64,000 nt of DNA. Source: Selenomonadaceae bacterium (GTDB taxonomy: Bacteria; Bacillota; Negativicutes; Selenomonadales; Selenomonadaceae). Made by a program: the position numbers and the translations under genes. Each line of letters begins with the position of its first letter. Position 1 is the first letter of the stretch. Below are positions 52,060-61,500 of this stretch, piece after piece. The notes below the pieces were generated by a model. It saw nothing but the letters and a program-made list of their open reading frames with translations. It was not told the origin of the DNA and searched no databases. Location: contig JAFRRH010000031.1 in assembly GCA_017428215.1 (NCBI GenBank), forward strand, positions 87,930-151,929, written 5' to 3'.

Positions 52060-52812
52060 ATGGAAAGTGACGCGAAAACAAAAGACATGACGGCTCTTTG
52101 GCTGAAGTACAAGGACAATAAAACCATTGAACTTCGCAACGAAATTGCCGAAAATTATTTGCCGCTCGTTAGAATTGTTTGCGGGCGATTGGCGGTAAGT
52201 CTGCCGCCACATTTGGACAAGGACGACCTTTTGAGCAGTGGTTTTTTCGGCTTGCTCGACGCGATTGACCGTTTCGACGTTACGCGGAATATAAAATTTG
52301 AAACTTATGCAGGCGTGAGAATTCGCGGTGCAATGATTGATTATCTGCGCTCGAAAGATTGGATACCCGTTTCAATGCGCCAAAAAATTCGCAAGTATGA
52401 ACAGACAGTTTGCCGACTTGAAAACGAATTGGGACGGACGGCGACCGATGACGAATTGGCGGAGGCGTTAGAAATTTCGCTTGAGGAACTTCAAACGCTA
52501 GTCAATCAGAGTAATTCGGCAACAGTCATTCCGCTGGAGGAGTATCTAAAAACCGACGCGGCAGAGGCAGTCGATACTAATCCCGCGAATTCGACGGAAT
52601 TTTTTGAGTTAAAAGAAACTCTAGCAAAGGCGATTGAACGTCTGCCTGAACGAGAACGCCTTGTAGTGTCGCTGTACTATTACGAGGAAATGACGCTAAA
52701 GGAAATTAGTTTGGTGTTGCACTTGACGGAGGCGCGAATTTCCCAGTTGCACACAAAGGCGATAATAAAAATGCGCGGTTATTTGGCGCAAATCAAAGAG
52801 GAATTGGTTTAG
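52060..52812 (+). CDS. fliA: Flagellar RNA polymerase sigma factor (SigD/FliA)
   Basis: The protein has 250 residues of the FliA/WhiG class. Region 2 has ENYLPLVRIVCGRLA, DDLLSSGFFGLLDAIDRFD and KFETYAGVRIRGAMIDYLRS. Region 3 has the DWIPVSMRQKIR and ELGRTATDDELAEAL segments. Region 4 has RLPERERLVVSLYYYEEMTL and an HTH (KEISLVLHLTEARISQLH). It directs transcription of late flagellar and chemotaxis genes. The gene order cheD...sigD matches Bacillus, with two small extra genes inserted. The anti-sigma factor FlgM is not in the window. Confidence 0.95.
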   Translation: MESDAKTKDMTALWLKYKDNKTIELRNEIAENYLPLVRIVCGRLAVSLPPHLDKDDLLSSGFFGLLDAIDRFDVTRNIKFETYAGVRIRGAMIDYLRSKDWIPVSMRQKIRKYEQTVCRLENELGRTATDDELAEALEISLEELQTLVNQSNSATVIPLEEYLKTDAAEAVDTNPANSTEFFELKETLAKAIERLPERERLVVSLYYYEEMTLKEISLVLHLTEARISQLHTKAIIKMRGYLAQIKEELV

Positions 52813-52828
52813 GAAAGGAGGACGCGAG

Positions 52829-54490
52829 ATGAGCGAAAATCTTATCTTGGGCGGTCCGTCATCTGGCTATAAATACGAATTCAAACCGGATGGCGTTTAT
52901 TTGACGGTTTATCCCAATGTGGACGGCGAACGTCTCTTTGAGCTGTCCGATATGCGCCAAATTCTGCGTGATTGTAAAGTTTTGGATTATGACGTAGGAA
53001 TTCTTTCGCGGACAATGCGCGAGGCTAATGGTCGTCCGCAAAAAATCGCCGAGCCTATCCAAATTACTGAGGAAGCTTTAAAGGCTATAGTTGGCGGCGA
53101 AGATATTTTTGCGGGCAATGAGGAAGAGGAACCTTACGCCCGAATTGTCGTTGAAATGACACGCGACAGAATGAAGGCTACAATTCGCTACGACACGCGG
53201 GACGGCGCACGACTTCCAACTAAAGATATGGTTATGGCGGCACTTGACGAGGCGGGCGTTGTCTACGGCATTAACGAGGACTCGGTGGAAATTGGCATTA
53301 GAAGTTTAACTCCGTTTGTTGCGGCGGAAGGTCTTTTGCCAATTCCGGGCGAAAATGCTTACATTGACAGGAAATTTAATTTGGGCGTTCAAGGCAAGCC
53401 AATTATCGACGAATACGGCAAGGCGGATTATAAAGACCTAAATCTTTTCGTGCTGGCTAAGGAAAATCAGACGCTGGCAATCCGCATTCCACAGACTAAG
53501 GGCACTCCCGGTAAAAATATTTTAGGTGAAGTTGTCCCCGCGCAGAACGGTAGACCGTGCCCCATGCCCGAAGGTAAAAATACTAAAGTTGTCGGCGAAC
53601 ACAGATTGATAGCTACGGTGAACGGGCAGATTGTTGATAAAGGCTCGCGCATAAGTGTTGACCCGCGACTTGAGATTAAGGGCGGCGTCGGTGTGCAAAC
53701 GGGCGATATTGACTTCGACGGTACAGTTCAGATTAAGGGCGACGTGGAGCAGGGCTTTAAAGTCACGGCGACGGGTGACATTGAAATTAAAGGCTCCATA
53801 AACGGCGCGGAAGTTAGAGGGCGCAACATTTACATAAGCGGCGGTGTCACTGGCGCGGATAGAGCTAAAGTTTATGCTGAACACGACGTTAGAACTGCCT
53901 TTGCCGAAAATGCGCTGATTGAGGCTGGCAACGACATTTTCATTGCGGATATTGCGCTCCATTCGCAAATCAGAGCGGGCAAGCGTTTAATCATGGAAGA
54001 CAAGCACGGGCAGATAACTGGCGGTCATGCCGTCGCGGGCGAAGTAGTTAGCGTAAAAATTATCGGCAACTCGTCCTTTGTCGTCACGAAAGTTTCCGTC
54101 GGCGTCGACCCCAATTTACAAAAAGAATATCAAGAGTTGCGCAAGGCTTATAAAGAATCCAAGAAACGCTTGACTCACATAACGCAGACGCTTAACACGC
54201 TGTCGAAGATTGATATTAACAAATTGCCTAAAAGCCGCGTTGAATCGATAAATGCGCTGACTCGTTCGCAATTCCCGTTGGCAGGACAGATTAAACGCGA
54301 CGAGAAAAGAATTTTAGAAATCGAAACTCAACTGCACAACATGAAGAACGGCAAAATTCGTGTGAGCGGCACAATTTATCCTGGCGTGCGCCTTTCCGTC
54401 AATAACATTTTAAAAAGTATTCAGTCGGAGTATAAACATTGCAGTATTTCCCTTAACGAGGAAGGCGATGTCGAGGTTGGAACGTATTAA
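52829..54490 (+). CDS. FapA/DUF342 family polymer-forming protein
   Basis: The protein has 553 residues. The N-terminal half includes the FapA-type domain (TRDRMKATIRYDTRDG, AEGLLPIPGENAYID, GKADYKDLNLF, TKGTPGKNILGEVVPAQNGR). The centre is a right-handed beta-helix of repeated hydrophobic turns (GDIDFDGTVQIKGDVEQGF, ATGDIEIKGSINGAEV, NDIFIADIALHSQIRAGK). A coiled-coil hairpin (about residues 430-500) and a short end domain follow. DUF342 proteins are common next to motility genes in Firmicutes; their function is not settled. AAGGAGG precedes the ATG, 16 bases after fliA. Confidence 0.9.
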   Translation: MSENLILGGPSSGYKYEFKPDGVYLTVYPNVDGERLFELSDMRQILRDCKVLDYDVGILSRTMREANGRPQKIAEPIQITEEALKAIVGGEDIFAGNEEEEPYARIVVEMTRDRMKATIRYDTRDGARLPTKDMVMAALDEAGVVYGINEDSVEIGIRSLTPFVAAEGLLPIPGENAYIDRKFNLGVQGKPIIDEYGKADYKDLNLFVLAKENQTLAIRIPQTKGTPGKNILGEVVPAQNGRPCPMPEGKNTKVVGEHRLIATVNGQIVDKGSRISVDPRLEIKGGVGVQTGDIDFDGTVQIKGDVEQGFKVTATGDIEIKGSINGAEVRGRNIYISGGVTGADRAKVYAEHDVRTAFAENALIEAGNDIFIADIALHSQIRAGKRLIMEDKHGQITGGHAVAGEVVSVKIIGNSSFVVTKVSVGVDPNLQKEYQELRKAYKESKKRLTHITQTLNTLSKIDINKLPKSRVESINALTRSQFPLAGQIKRDEKRILEIETQLHNMKNGKIRVSGTIYPGVRLSVNNILKSIQSEYKHCSISLNEEGDVEVGTY

Positions 54491-54509
54491 TTGCAAGGAG
54501 GAATAAAAA

Positions 54510-54833
54510 ATGGAACTTGCACCGGTTGGAGTACAAATGACATATGCGAACGCAAATAACGCCTCGCAAGTTCAGCACGATATGAATAACGCCTCTGCAT
54601 TGCAGAACGCATTTCAGACCGTGCGCGAAAAAGAAGACGCTCAACTTAAACAAAAACAAGTTCGTAACAAGGAAGAGGCGGAAGGACGTTTAATTAAGGA
54701 CGACCCCGACCGCAGAAGTAGACAGGGCGGCTATTATTACAACAGTCAACGACGCCAAGAAGAATTTGAGGACGAAGAAGAAAATTACGCCGTCGACCCT
54801 AGACGCGGACATTTCTTGGATATTTCGCTGTAA
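54510..54833 (+). CDS. Small polar protein in the motility operon
   Basis: The protein has 107 residues, rich in Asn, Gln, Glu and Arg. It begins MELAPVGVQMTYANANNASQ, has a charged helix (REKEDAQLKQKQVRNKEEAE) and a disordered acidic tail ending GHFLDISL. The C-terminal GHFLDIxL short motif following an acidic stretch may be a conserved binding peptide. No known family. GGAGGAA precedes the ATG, and the stop is 5 bases before the SwrB-like gene. Confidence 0.72.
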   Translation: MELAPVGVQMTYANANNASQVQHDMNNASALQNAFQTVREKEDAQLKQKQVRNKEEAEGRLIKDDPDRRSRQGGYYYNSQRRQEEFEDEEENYAVDPRRGHFLDISL

Positions 54834-54838
54834 GAATC

Positions 54839-56077
54839 ATGATTACAGAAATAATGCTGTTGCTGATTGTGCTGGGCGCGGGAATTGTTTTTATCGCGTG
54901 GTCAAATACTCGCCGCCGCAAACAGGACGCTTTGGAGCGCAGGGAAGTTGAAGACTCAACGGGCAAGCTTAAAAAGGAATTGGAGCGGACTGCGAACGAA
55001 ATAATCGGGCGCATGGAAAATCACGTCACGCATTTAGAAACCGTTTTGGACGAATCCGAGCGCAATCGAACGCAACTTGAAGGACGAGTATCCGAACTAA
55101 AAAAATTGCTCAAAAAAAGCGAGGGGCAATCCGGCGAGATACGCGACCTGTTGGCAAGATTAGACGACGCTGGCGAGGAAATTAATTCCATGCAACGAAA
55201 AATGGATGTCGTCGAACGTAAATTAAATTTGGCAATGACGGCACCGCTCCCAATTCAACAGCCCGTCACAATCCCGCAAATGACAACGCCGCTCGTACCG
55301 CCGATAATCACGCCGCCGATAACTTCAGCACCGTTTGCACCGATTAATACAACTTCTGCACCGCCGCCGATTGAGCCGAGAAATATTCCACCCGCCGCGC
55401 AGATAAAGCCACAGCCGATTGAACAGAAAAATCCGCCGCCCGCGCAGATAAAGCCACGAAACGCGCCGCCAACACAAATAACGACGACGCCCGCCGAACC
55501 GATTAATCCGTTGGGACCAATCACAGTTCAGCCAATTATCCGTCCGGCAGAAGTCGAGGATAAAGCGTTCGATAAAATTTTGGAGAAGTCAATCGCCGAG
55601 CCGCCAAAGCCAAGAAAATCAATCGTCTTGTCGCCGGAAAATAAACAGCCGGTAACAGTCGTTGAGGCAGATCCAGTTAAGATTGAAGCGACGCGCAAGA
55701 AATTAACTGAGGCGTCGGCTAAAATGGCGGAAAATCCTCCGGAGGAACCCGGCAATCAAGCACAACCTCTGCAAAGGAGACGGCGCAGTTCCCGTTCAGC
55801 TCGCGACGTAAGAAAGGCGGCCCTCGACGCGATAAAAGCGGCAGAACAAACCAGCGCAACTGCTGAAAAGCCGCTTGAAGTACCGCGCAGAAAACCGGAA
55901 AAAGAAATTATGCCCGAACGTCGCGACTTAAAACTTGAAACGACAAATTCGGCGATAATCAAAGAAATGCTTTTGGCGGGAATGTCAATCGAAGACATTT
56001 CACGAGAAACAGGACTTGGACGCGGCGCAATAGAATTGATTCAAGAAATGACCAGGCGACAACTGGCAAGAAGATAG
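54839..56077 (+). CDS. SwrB-like membrane-anchored motility protein (DUF6115-type)
   Basis: The protein has 412 residues. A single N-terminal membrane segment (ITEIMLLLIVLGAGIVFIAW) is followed by a coiled coil (about residues 35-130) and a long disordered Pro/Ile/Thr-rich region (about 135-260). A basic Arg/Ser patch comes next, and finally a small helix-turn-helix-like domain (IIKEMLLAGMSIEDISRETG, residues 370-412). Bacillus SwrB has the same plan and is encoded at the same place after sigD; it helps activate flagellar type III export. Similarity is in layout and the C-terminal domain, so the assignment is positional. It has no ribosome site and is coupled to the preceding stop. Confidence 0.72.
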   Translation: MITEIMLLLIVLGAGIVFIAWSNTRRRKQDALERREVEDSTGKLKKELERTANEIIGRMENHVTHLETVLDESERNRTQLEGRVSELKKLLKKSEGQSGEIRDLLARLDDAGEEINSMQRKMDVVERKLNLAMTAPLPIQQPVTIPQMTTPLVPPIITPPITSAPFAPINTTSAPPPIEPRNIPPAAQIKPQPIEQKNPPPAQIKPRNAPPTQITTTPAEPINPLGPITVQPIIRPAEVEDKAFDKILEKSIAEPPKPRKSIVLSPENKQPVTVVEADPVKIEATRKKLTEASAKMAENPPEEPGNQAQPLQRRRRSSRSARDVRKAALDAIKAAEQTSATAEKPLEVPRRKPEKEIMPERRDLKLETTNSAIIKEMLLAGMSIEDISRETGLGRGAIELIQEMTRRQLARR

Positions 56078-56083
56078 CAAACG

Positions 56084-56113
56084 CTGCTCATCATCGGTGG
56101 GCAGAATTTTTTT
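56084..56113 (+). terminator. Terminator at the end of the motility operon
   Basis: CTGCTCA (56084-56090) pairs with TGGGCAG (56098-56104), including one G-U pair, around a 7-base loop, followed by AA and seven T. It directly precedes the ribosome site of the asparaginase gene, so that gene depends on read-through or an unseen promoter. Confidence 0.72.
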
Positions 56114-56127
56114 AGGAGGAATAAATC

Positions 56128-57123
56128 ATGAGCGAAATTGTTTTACACTACACCCGCGCAGGTCACGTGGAAAATATTCATCGCGGAGACGTTGCGGCGG
56201 TAAATTGTAAGGGTGAAGTCGTTGCGTCCGTTGGCAATGCTTACCTGCCTATGTTTTGGCGCAGTGCGGCTAAACCATTTCAAGCGTTGCCCTTCGTGAA
56301 AAATGGCGGACTTGAAAAATACGGCATAACCGACGAGGAACTTGCGCTTTTAGTTGCCAGTCACAGCGGCGAAGAAAATCACGTGGCACTTGTCAGAGGA
56401 ATTTTATCTAAGCTTGGACTTGATGAGAGCGTTTTGGATTGCGGCGTCGTGCGTCCCATGAGCGGCAAGGCTTTCAAAAAAATTATCGCGGCGGGTGAAA
56501 AAGTTTTGCCCGTTCACAATCCTTGCTCTGGCAAACATTCGCAGATTATCGCGCTGTCAATGATGTTGGGAATTCCCTACGAAGGTTATATTCGCCCTGC
56601 ACACGAGGCGCAAAAAATTATCTTCAAGCATGTGGCAATGGCGTCGCATATGACCGAAGATAAATTGGAAATTGGAATTGACGGTTGCGGCGTGCCCGTT
56701 TTCTATCTGCCGATTTATAATATGTCGTTGGCTTATGCTAGACTTTCTACGCCTAGCAAAGGCGATTGGGGCGATTACGAAGACGCGGCAACTAAAATTC
56801 GTGACGCAATGAGCAAATATCCGCAAGTTATTTCTGGTACGGGACGAATTGATTTGGCAGTTTCCGAAGTCACGAACGGCAGGATTATCGCTAAAATCGG
56901 TTCGGACGCAGTTTATTGTTTGGCGGTTAAGGACGGCGATTTAGGAATAACTTTTAAGATTGAGGATGGAAGTTATGCGGCAGTTACGCCAATGACAATC
57001 GCGGTGCTTAAACATTTAGATTTAATGACTAAGAACGAGGCGGCGGAGCTTGATAAAATTTTCCCGCCCGTGCTGAAGAATCATCGAGGAGAAATTATCG
57101 GCACGATTGAAACTGTTTTTTAA
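56128..57123 (+). CDS. L-asparaginase II family protein (Rhizobium etli type)
   Basis: The protein has 331 residues of the asparaginase class unrelated to the E. coli AnsA/AnsB fold. Signatures are MFWRSAAKPFQALPFVKNGG (Ser-Lys pair near residues 47-51), SHSGEENHVALV, HNPCSGKHSQIIA with the conserved Cys, and IGIDGCGVPVFYLP. It hydrolyses asparagine to aspartate and ammonia and is cytoplasmic. TAGGAGGAA precedes the ATG. It follows the motility terminator closely and has no functional link to it that I can see. Confidence 0.9.
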   Translation: MSEIVLHYTRAGHVENIHRGDVAAVNCKGEVVASVGNAYLPMFWRSAAKPFQALPFVKNGGLEKYGITDEELALLVASHSGEENHVALVRGILSKLGLDESVLDCGVVRPMSGKAFKKIIAAGEKVLPVHNPCSGKHSQIIALSMMLGIPYEGYIRPAHEAQKIIFKHVAMASHMTEDKLEIGIDGCGVPVFYLPIYNMSLAYARLSTPSKGDWGDYEDAATKIRDAMSKYPQVISGTGRIDLAVSEVTNGRIIAKIGSDAVYCLAVKDGDLGITFKIEDGSYAAVTPMTIAVLKHLDLMTKNEAAELDKIFPPVLKNHRGEIIGTIETVF

Positions 57124-57133
57124 TGTACAGTGC

Positions 57134-57184
57134 AAGTGCAACAGCTAAAAACTCAACGAAGAATATTTACAAGCTGTTGCACTT
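57134..57184. repeat. Perfect 13-bp inverted repeat after the asparaginase gene
   Basis: AAGTGCAACAGCT (57134-57146) and AGCTGTTGCACTT (57172-57184) are perfect complements across a 25-base loop. There is no T-run, so it is not a standard terminator. It could be an mRNA end-protecting hairpin or the trace of a small mobile element. Confidence 0.55.
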
Positions 57185-57202
57185 CGCTTGACTATTCAAA
57201 AT

Positions 57203-57238
57203 AAAAAAAGACAGCCGAGAAAATTTTTCCCGACTGTC
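57203..57238 (-). terminator. Terminator of the RTX gene
   Basis: Read on the minus strand, GACAGTCGGGAAAA pairs with TTTTCTCGGCTGTC (two mismatches), and seven T follow. It lies 25 bases after the end of the RTX reading frame. Confidence 0.68.
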
Positions 57239-57262
57239 CTGAAATTCTTATAAGACTTGTAA

Positions 57263-58504
57263 TCAATAAGTTTCAAACTTTTTGTTCTTGCTGTTATAGA
57301 ACGCAAAACTTTTGTCTGCGGCACCTTTAACGACAATTTGACCGCCGTCGCTGAAATTGAGTATGGCATCAGTGCCGTTGTCACCGAATCTTCCAAGCCC
57401 CTCTTCTCCAGAGAGAATCATGATTCTGTCGAGCTTCGTATTGAAATCCTCAATAACGACTTTACCGTCGCCGTAGTTGTAGACAAAAGTGTCGTTGCCG
57501 TCGCCACCGAAGAGAGTATCGGTACCTGCACCGCCCCAGAGCGAATCATTACCTGCGCCGCCGTAGAGAGAATCATTGCCTGCGCCACCAACGAGTGTAT
57601 CATTGCCGTCGTTGCCGTAGAGGGTGTCTTTGCCCTTGCCGCCGTCAATGTAGTCGTCCTGTTCAGTACCGGTGATATAATTGGAATTCCCGTTGCCCGT
57701 GATGCTGAGGTCGTGCGTGACTTCCGCCGCATTGATCGTAACGAGCTTGCTCTTATACTCGCTGTAATCGCTCGGTTCAAAGCTGTCTTTCGAGTAATAA
57801 GAAGTGATAGTTGCCGCCGTGCCGTTTTTGTTGTATATGACGGATTCCTTGTCAGGATAAGTATGCCCGCCAGTTGAATCAACGTAGCTGATAAATTTGT
57901 CCGCGCCACCTGTGACGGTTATCTTGCCTTTGCTCGCGAGCGTCAAGATGATATTGCCGTTCTTGGGTGTGAATTTGGTTATGGTGTCGTTGCTAATCTG
58001 AATGATGTCTTCTTCTGTGTAGTCGGTGATGAGGTCGTTGCCGTCACCCTTATTGTAAACAAAAACGTCTGCACCTTTGCCGCCCGTGAGGAAATCATTG
58101 CCCTTGCCGCCTTCGAGTGTGTCGTTGCCATTGGCACCGTTAAGCGTGTCATTACCCGTGCCGCCGAGAATATTGTTTTTGTTCTTGTTGCCAATAATTT
58201 CGATGTCGTGTTGAACAGCCGAACCGTCAATCGTAAGGATCTTGTTGGCATAATCGGTAACTTTCTCGTCTGTCGTGACGTTAAAGATGTCGTTTTCATA
58301 ATGGGACAAAAGCGAAACTCCTTTGCCCGAATCGTCAACGATTAAATCGACGTCGGGATAAACGTGCTCGCCGTTCGTATCGAAGTAGGTAACCACTTTG
58401 TTTTTGCCGTTCAGAATGGTTATTGTTCCTTTTTTGTCGCCCTTGGCCGACTGTGAGGATAAAGTTATTACCGCTCGTTGAAGTGACAGCTGTGCCCGAT
58501 GCAA
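57263..58504 (-). CDS. RTX exoprotein, C-terminal segment (frameshifted from the rest)
   Basis: This segment of up to 413 residues is the C-terminal end of the large RTX gene. It becomes out of frame with the segment upstream at about 58465. It has several hemolysin-type calcium-binding nonapeptides (GGAGNDSLYGGAGNDSL, GGDGNDTFVYNYGDGK). These are followed by IEDFNTKLDRIMI and a terminal beta domain that ends NSKNKKFETY. That end is characteristic of proteins exported by type I secretion, whose signal is C-terminal. Its own ATG has no ribosome site, so it is unlikely to be made alone. If the frameshift is real, the secretion signal is lost from the main product. No type I exporter genes lie in the window. 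Confidence 0.75.
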   Translation of the reverse strand: MHRAQLSLQRAVITLSSQSAKGDKKGTITILNGKNKVVTYFDTNGEHVYPDVDLIVDDSGKGVSLLSHYENDIFNVTTDEKVTDYANKILTIDGSAVQHDIEIIGNKNKNNILGGTGNDTLNGANGNDTLEGGKGNDFLTGGKGADVFVYNKGDGNDLITDYTEEDIIQISNDTITKFTPKNGNIILTLASKGKITVTGGADKFISYVDSTGGHTYPDKESVIYNKNGTAATITSYYSKDSFEPSDYSEYKSKLVTINAAEVTHDLSITGNGNSNYITGTEQDDYIDGGKGKDTLYGNDGNDTLVGGAGNDSLYGGAGNDSLWGGAGTDTLFGGDGNDTFVYNYGDGKVVIEDFNTKLDRIMILSGEEGLGRFGDNGTDAILNFSDGGQIVVKGAADKSFAFYNSKNKKFETY

Positions 58505-61500
58505 TGCTTATTCTGTCCTCTGTAGCGTAGTCGGTAATGGTGTCGTTGCCGTCGCCGAGATTGTATATAAAAATGTCTGCACCGTCGTTGCCAGCCAACG
58601 AGTCATTACCTTTGCCACCGATAATAGTATCGCTACCGTAACCGCCAATAATTGTGTCGTCACCTGCGCCGCCGTCAATAGAGGAATCTTCATACGGCTT
58701 ATGTGTAACCAAAAAATCCGCTCCGTTACTTCCGGGTACTGAAATCATGCTATCTCCTCCTGCTGAAATAAAATCATTGCCTTTGCCGCCGTTAATGGTC
58801 ACGTTGGCACCGGAACTTATAATTGAGTCTGCTCCGTCGCCACCCGATATTAAAACGCCGGCTCCGCTGTTTGTGATTGTATCGTTGCTTGCGCCCGAAT
58901 CAATCGTGACATTTGCGCCCGTGTTGACAATTTGATCCTTGCCCCCTTTGCTGTCAATGAGCGCACCTTTGGCTTTATTTGAAACGGTGTCATTGCCGCC
59001 GCCGGTTTGAACAGTCGATTTGGAAGCGTTCGTACCTATTGCAACGTATTTGTCACCGTTATAGCCGTTTATTGAAGTGTATTTGCCGCTGACGGAAATG
59101 ATGTCCTCACCTGCGCCGCCGTCTATCGTCATGTATTGCCATGAAGTCGTAATAGTTTCGTCAAATTTAAATCCGCTGATTTTTGCCTTCTTATAGTCTG
59201 ACGTGAACTCAAAGCCGTACTTATCGCTACTGACAGAGACGTTACCGGAGAGTGCGCTTGCCGAAGGCTTAATAGTATTCTTCTGGATAGATAAATCGTC
59301 CGTAGACTTGACGCCGTTGATTGTCGCCAGAATTGTTGCCGCTTTTTCTGAAGAATAAACGATAGATTTGCCGTCGGCGGCAAGAGTATATCCTGCTGTC
59401 GTCGAATCACTGTTATAGGTGGCAGTTTTACCGTTGAGCTTCCAACTCGCTTTAACCGTTTTCGGTATGTCCGCATTGCCGAGCTTGAGCGTATAACCGT
59501 TGCTGATTTTTACCGTTCCCTGATTGAGGGCGGAGTTGGCAACAGTAACCGTCTTGGCATTGGTATCGATTGAGAGTCCGTTTGTTGATTTAATGCCGCT
59601 GACTGTGACCAAAGTATTTCCGCCGCTCGCATTGACATAGGAAATTTGATTATTGGCAAGCTTATAACCAGCAGAGGTTGACGCCGCTTTATAAGTGGCA
59701 GTCGTGCCGTTCAAAGTCCACCCTGCCGCCGTTGTCTTCGATTGAGTTACGTCATTGCCGAGCTTTAGAGTATAACCGTCACTGATTTTTACCGTCCCTT
59801 GATTTAGCGCAGAATTCGCAATCGTGACCGTCTTATCACTTAAAGTGATTCCGCTTAAAGATTTAACGCCGCTGACTGTGACTAAAGTATTACCGCCGCT
59901 TGCCTTCACGTAGGAAATTTGATTGTTGGCAAGCTTATAACCAGCAGAGGTTGACGCGGCTTTATAAGTGGCAGTCGTGCCGTTCAAAGTCCACCCTGCC
60001 GCCGTTGTCTTCGATTGTGTAACGTCATTGCCGAGCGCGAGCGTATAGCCGTCACTGATTTTTACCGTGCCTTGATTGAGGGCGGAGTTAGCAACCGTGA
60101 CTGTTTTATCGCTTAAAGTGATTCCGCTTAAAGACTTAACGCCGCTGACTGTGACTAAAGTACTTCCGCCGCTTGCATTGACATACGAAATTTGATTGTT
60201 GGCGAGCTTATAACCAGCAGAGGTTGACGCGGCTTTATAAGTGGCAGTCGTGCCGTTCAAAGTCCAACTCGCCGCCGTTGTCGAGGAAATCGGTACATCA
60301 TTGCCGAGCTTGAGAGTATAACCGTCACTGATTTTTACCGTCCCTTGATTTAGCGCAGAATTCGCAATCGTGACCGTCTTATCACTTAAAGAGATTCCGC
60401 TTAAAGACTTAACGCCGCTGACTGTGACTAAAGTATTTCCGCCGCTTGCGTTGACATACGAAATTTGATTGTTGGCAAGCTTATAACCAGCTGAAGTCGC
60501 CGCAATTTTGTAAGTAGCAGTCGTACCGTTGAGCGACCAACCAGCCGCCGTTGTCGAGGAAATCGGTACATCATTGCCGAGCTTTAGAGTATAGCCGTCG
60601 CTGATTGAAACTGCTCCTTGATTTAGCGCAGAATTCGCAATCGTGACCGTCTTATCGCTTAAAGTGATTCCGCTTAAAGATTTAACGCCGCTGACTGTGA
60701 CCAAAGTATTTCCGCCACTCGCATTGACATAGGAAACTTGATTATTGGCAAGTTTATAACCAGCTGACGTTGACGCCGCTTTGTAAGTTGCAGTTGTACC
60801 ATTCAAACTCCAGCCAGCCGCCGTTGTCTTCGATTGTGTAACGTCATTGCCGAGCTTTAGAGTATAACCGTTGCTGATTTTTACTGTTCCCTGATTGAGC
60901 GCAGAATTTGCAACCGTGACCGTCTTATCGCTTAAAGTGATTCCGGCGAGCGATTTAACGCCGTTAATTGTGATTAAAGTGTTTGAAGACGTGCCGTAAG
61001 TCGCCGTCGTGCCGTTGAGCTTCCAAGAATTTTCTTCAATTTTTTCTTCCTTGCCTTTAATGTTGACTTTCGACAAGTTCGCCGCGCCTTTGAGGAGGAT
61101 TGAGCCGTCGCCGACCGTGACGATTATATCTGAGCCGCTAGCTTGCGTGGAGTAAGTGTCAGAGCCGCCGCCGATTTGGAGCGTCGCTCCTGAATTAAAA
61201 CCTTGAATCGTGTCGTTGCCGTCGCCAACATTATATTTAACTAAAATATCTCTGTATGCATTGCTTCCAAGAGAAACGAAATCATTACCCGCCCCGCCGA
61301 GAATGGAAACGTTTGTGCGTTCGTCGTTGTAAATAGAATCGTCGCCCGCGCCACCGTCGATAACGAGTTTGTTATCTTCATAAGAATAATAACTAAAAAT
61401 TTTGTCATCGCCTGCGCCACCGTTTATCGTGACATTTACTCCATCATTGGAAATGGTATCATTGCCGCCGCCGGCGTTGATTACGGCATTATCGCCGTCA

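Noticed and set aside
55255..55998. Long minus-strand open frames rich in Gly, Ile and Ser opposite the SwrB-like gene
   Set aside because: They are antisense shadows of the proline-rich linker, without ribosome sites.
59422..61020. 273-bp tandem array as separate small genes or an assembly artefact
   Set aside because: The units are in frame, carry individual substitutions and have diverged edge copies, so a real protein repeat is the simpler reading.
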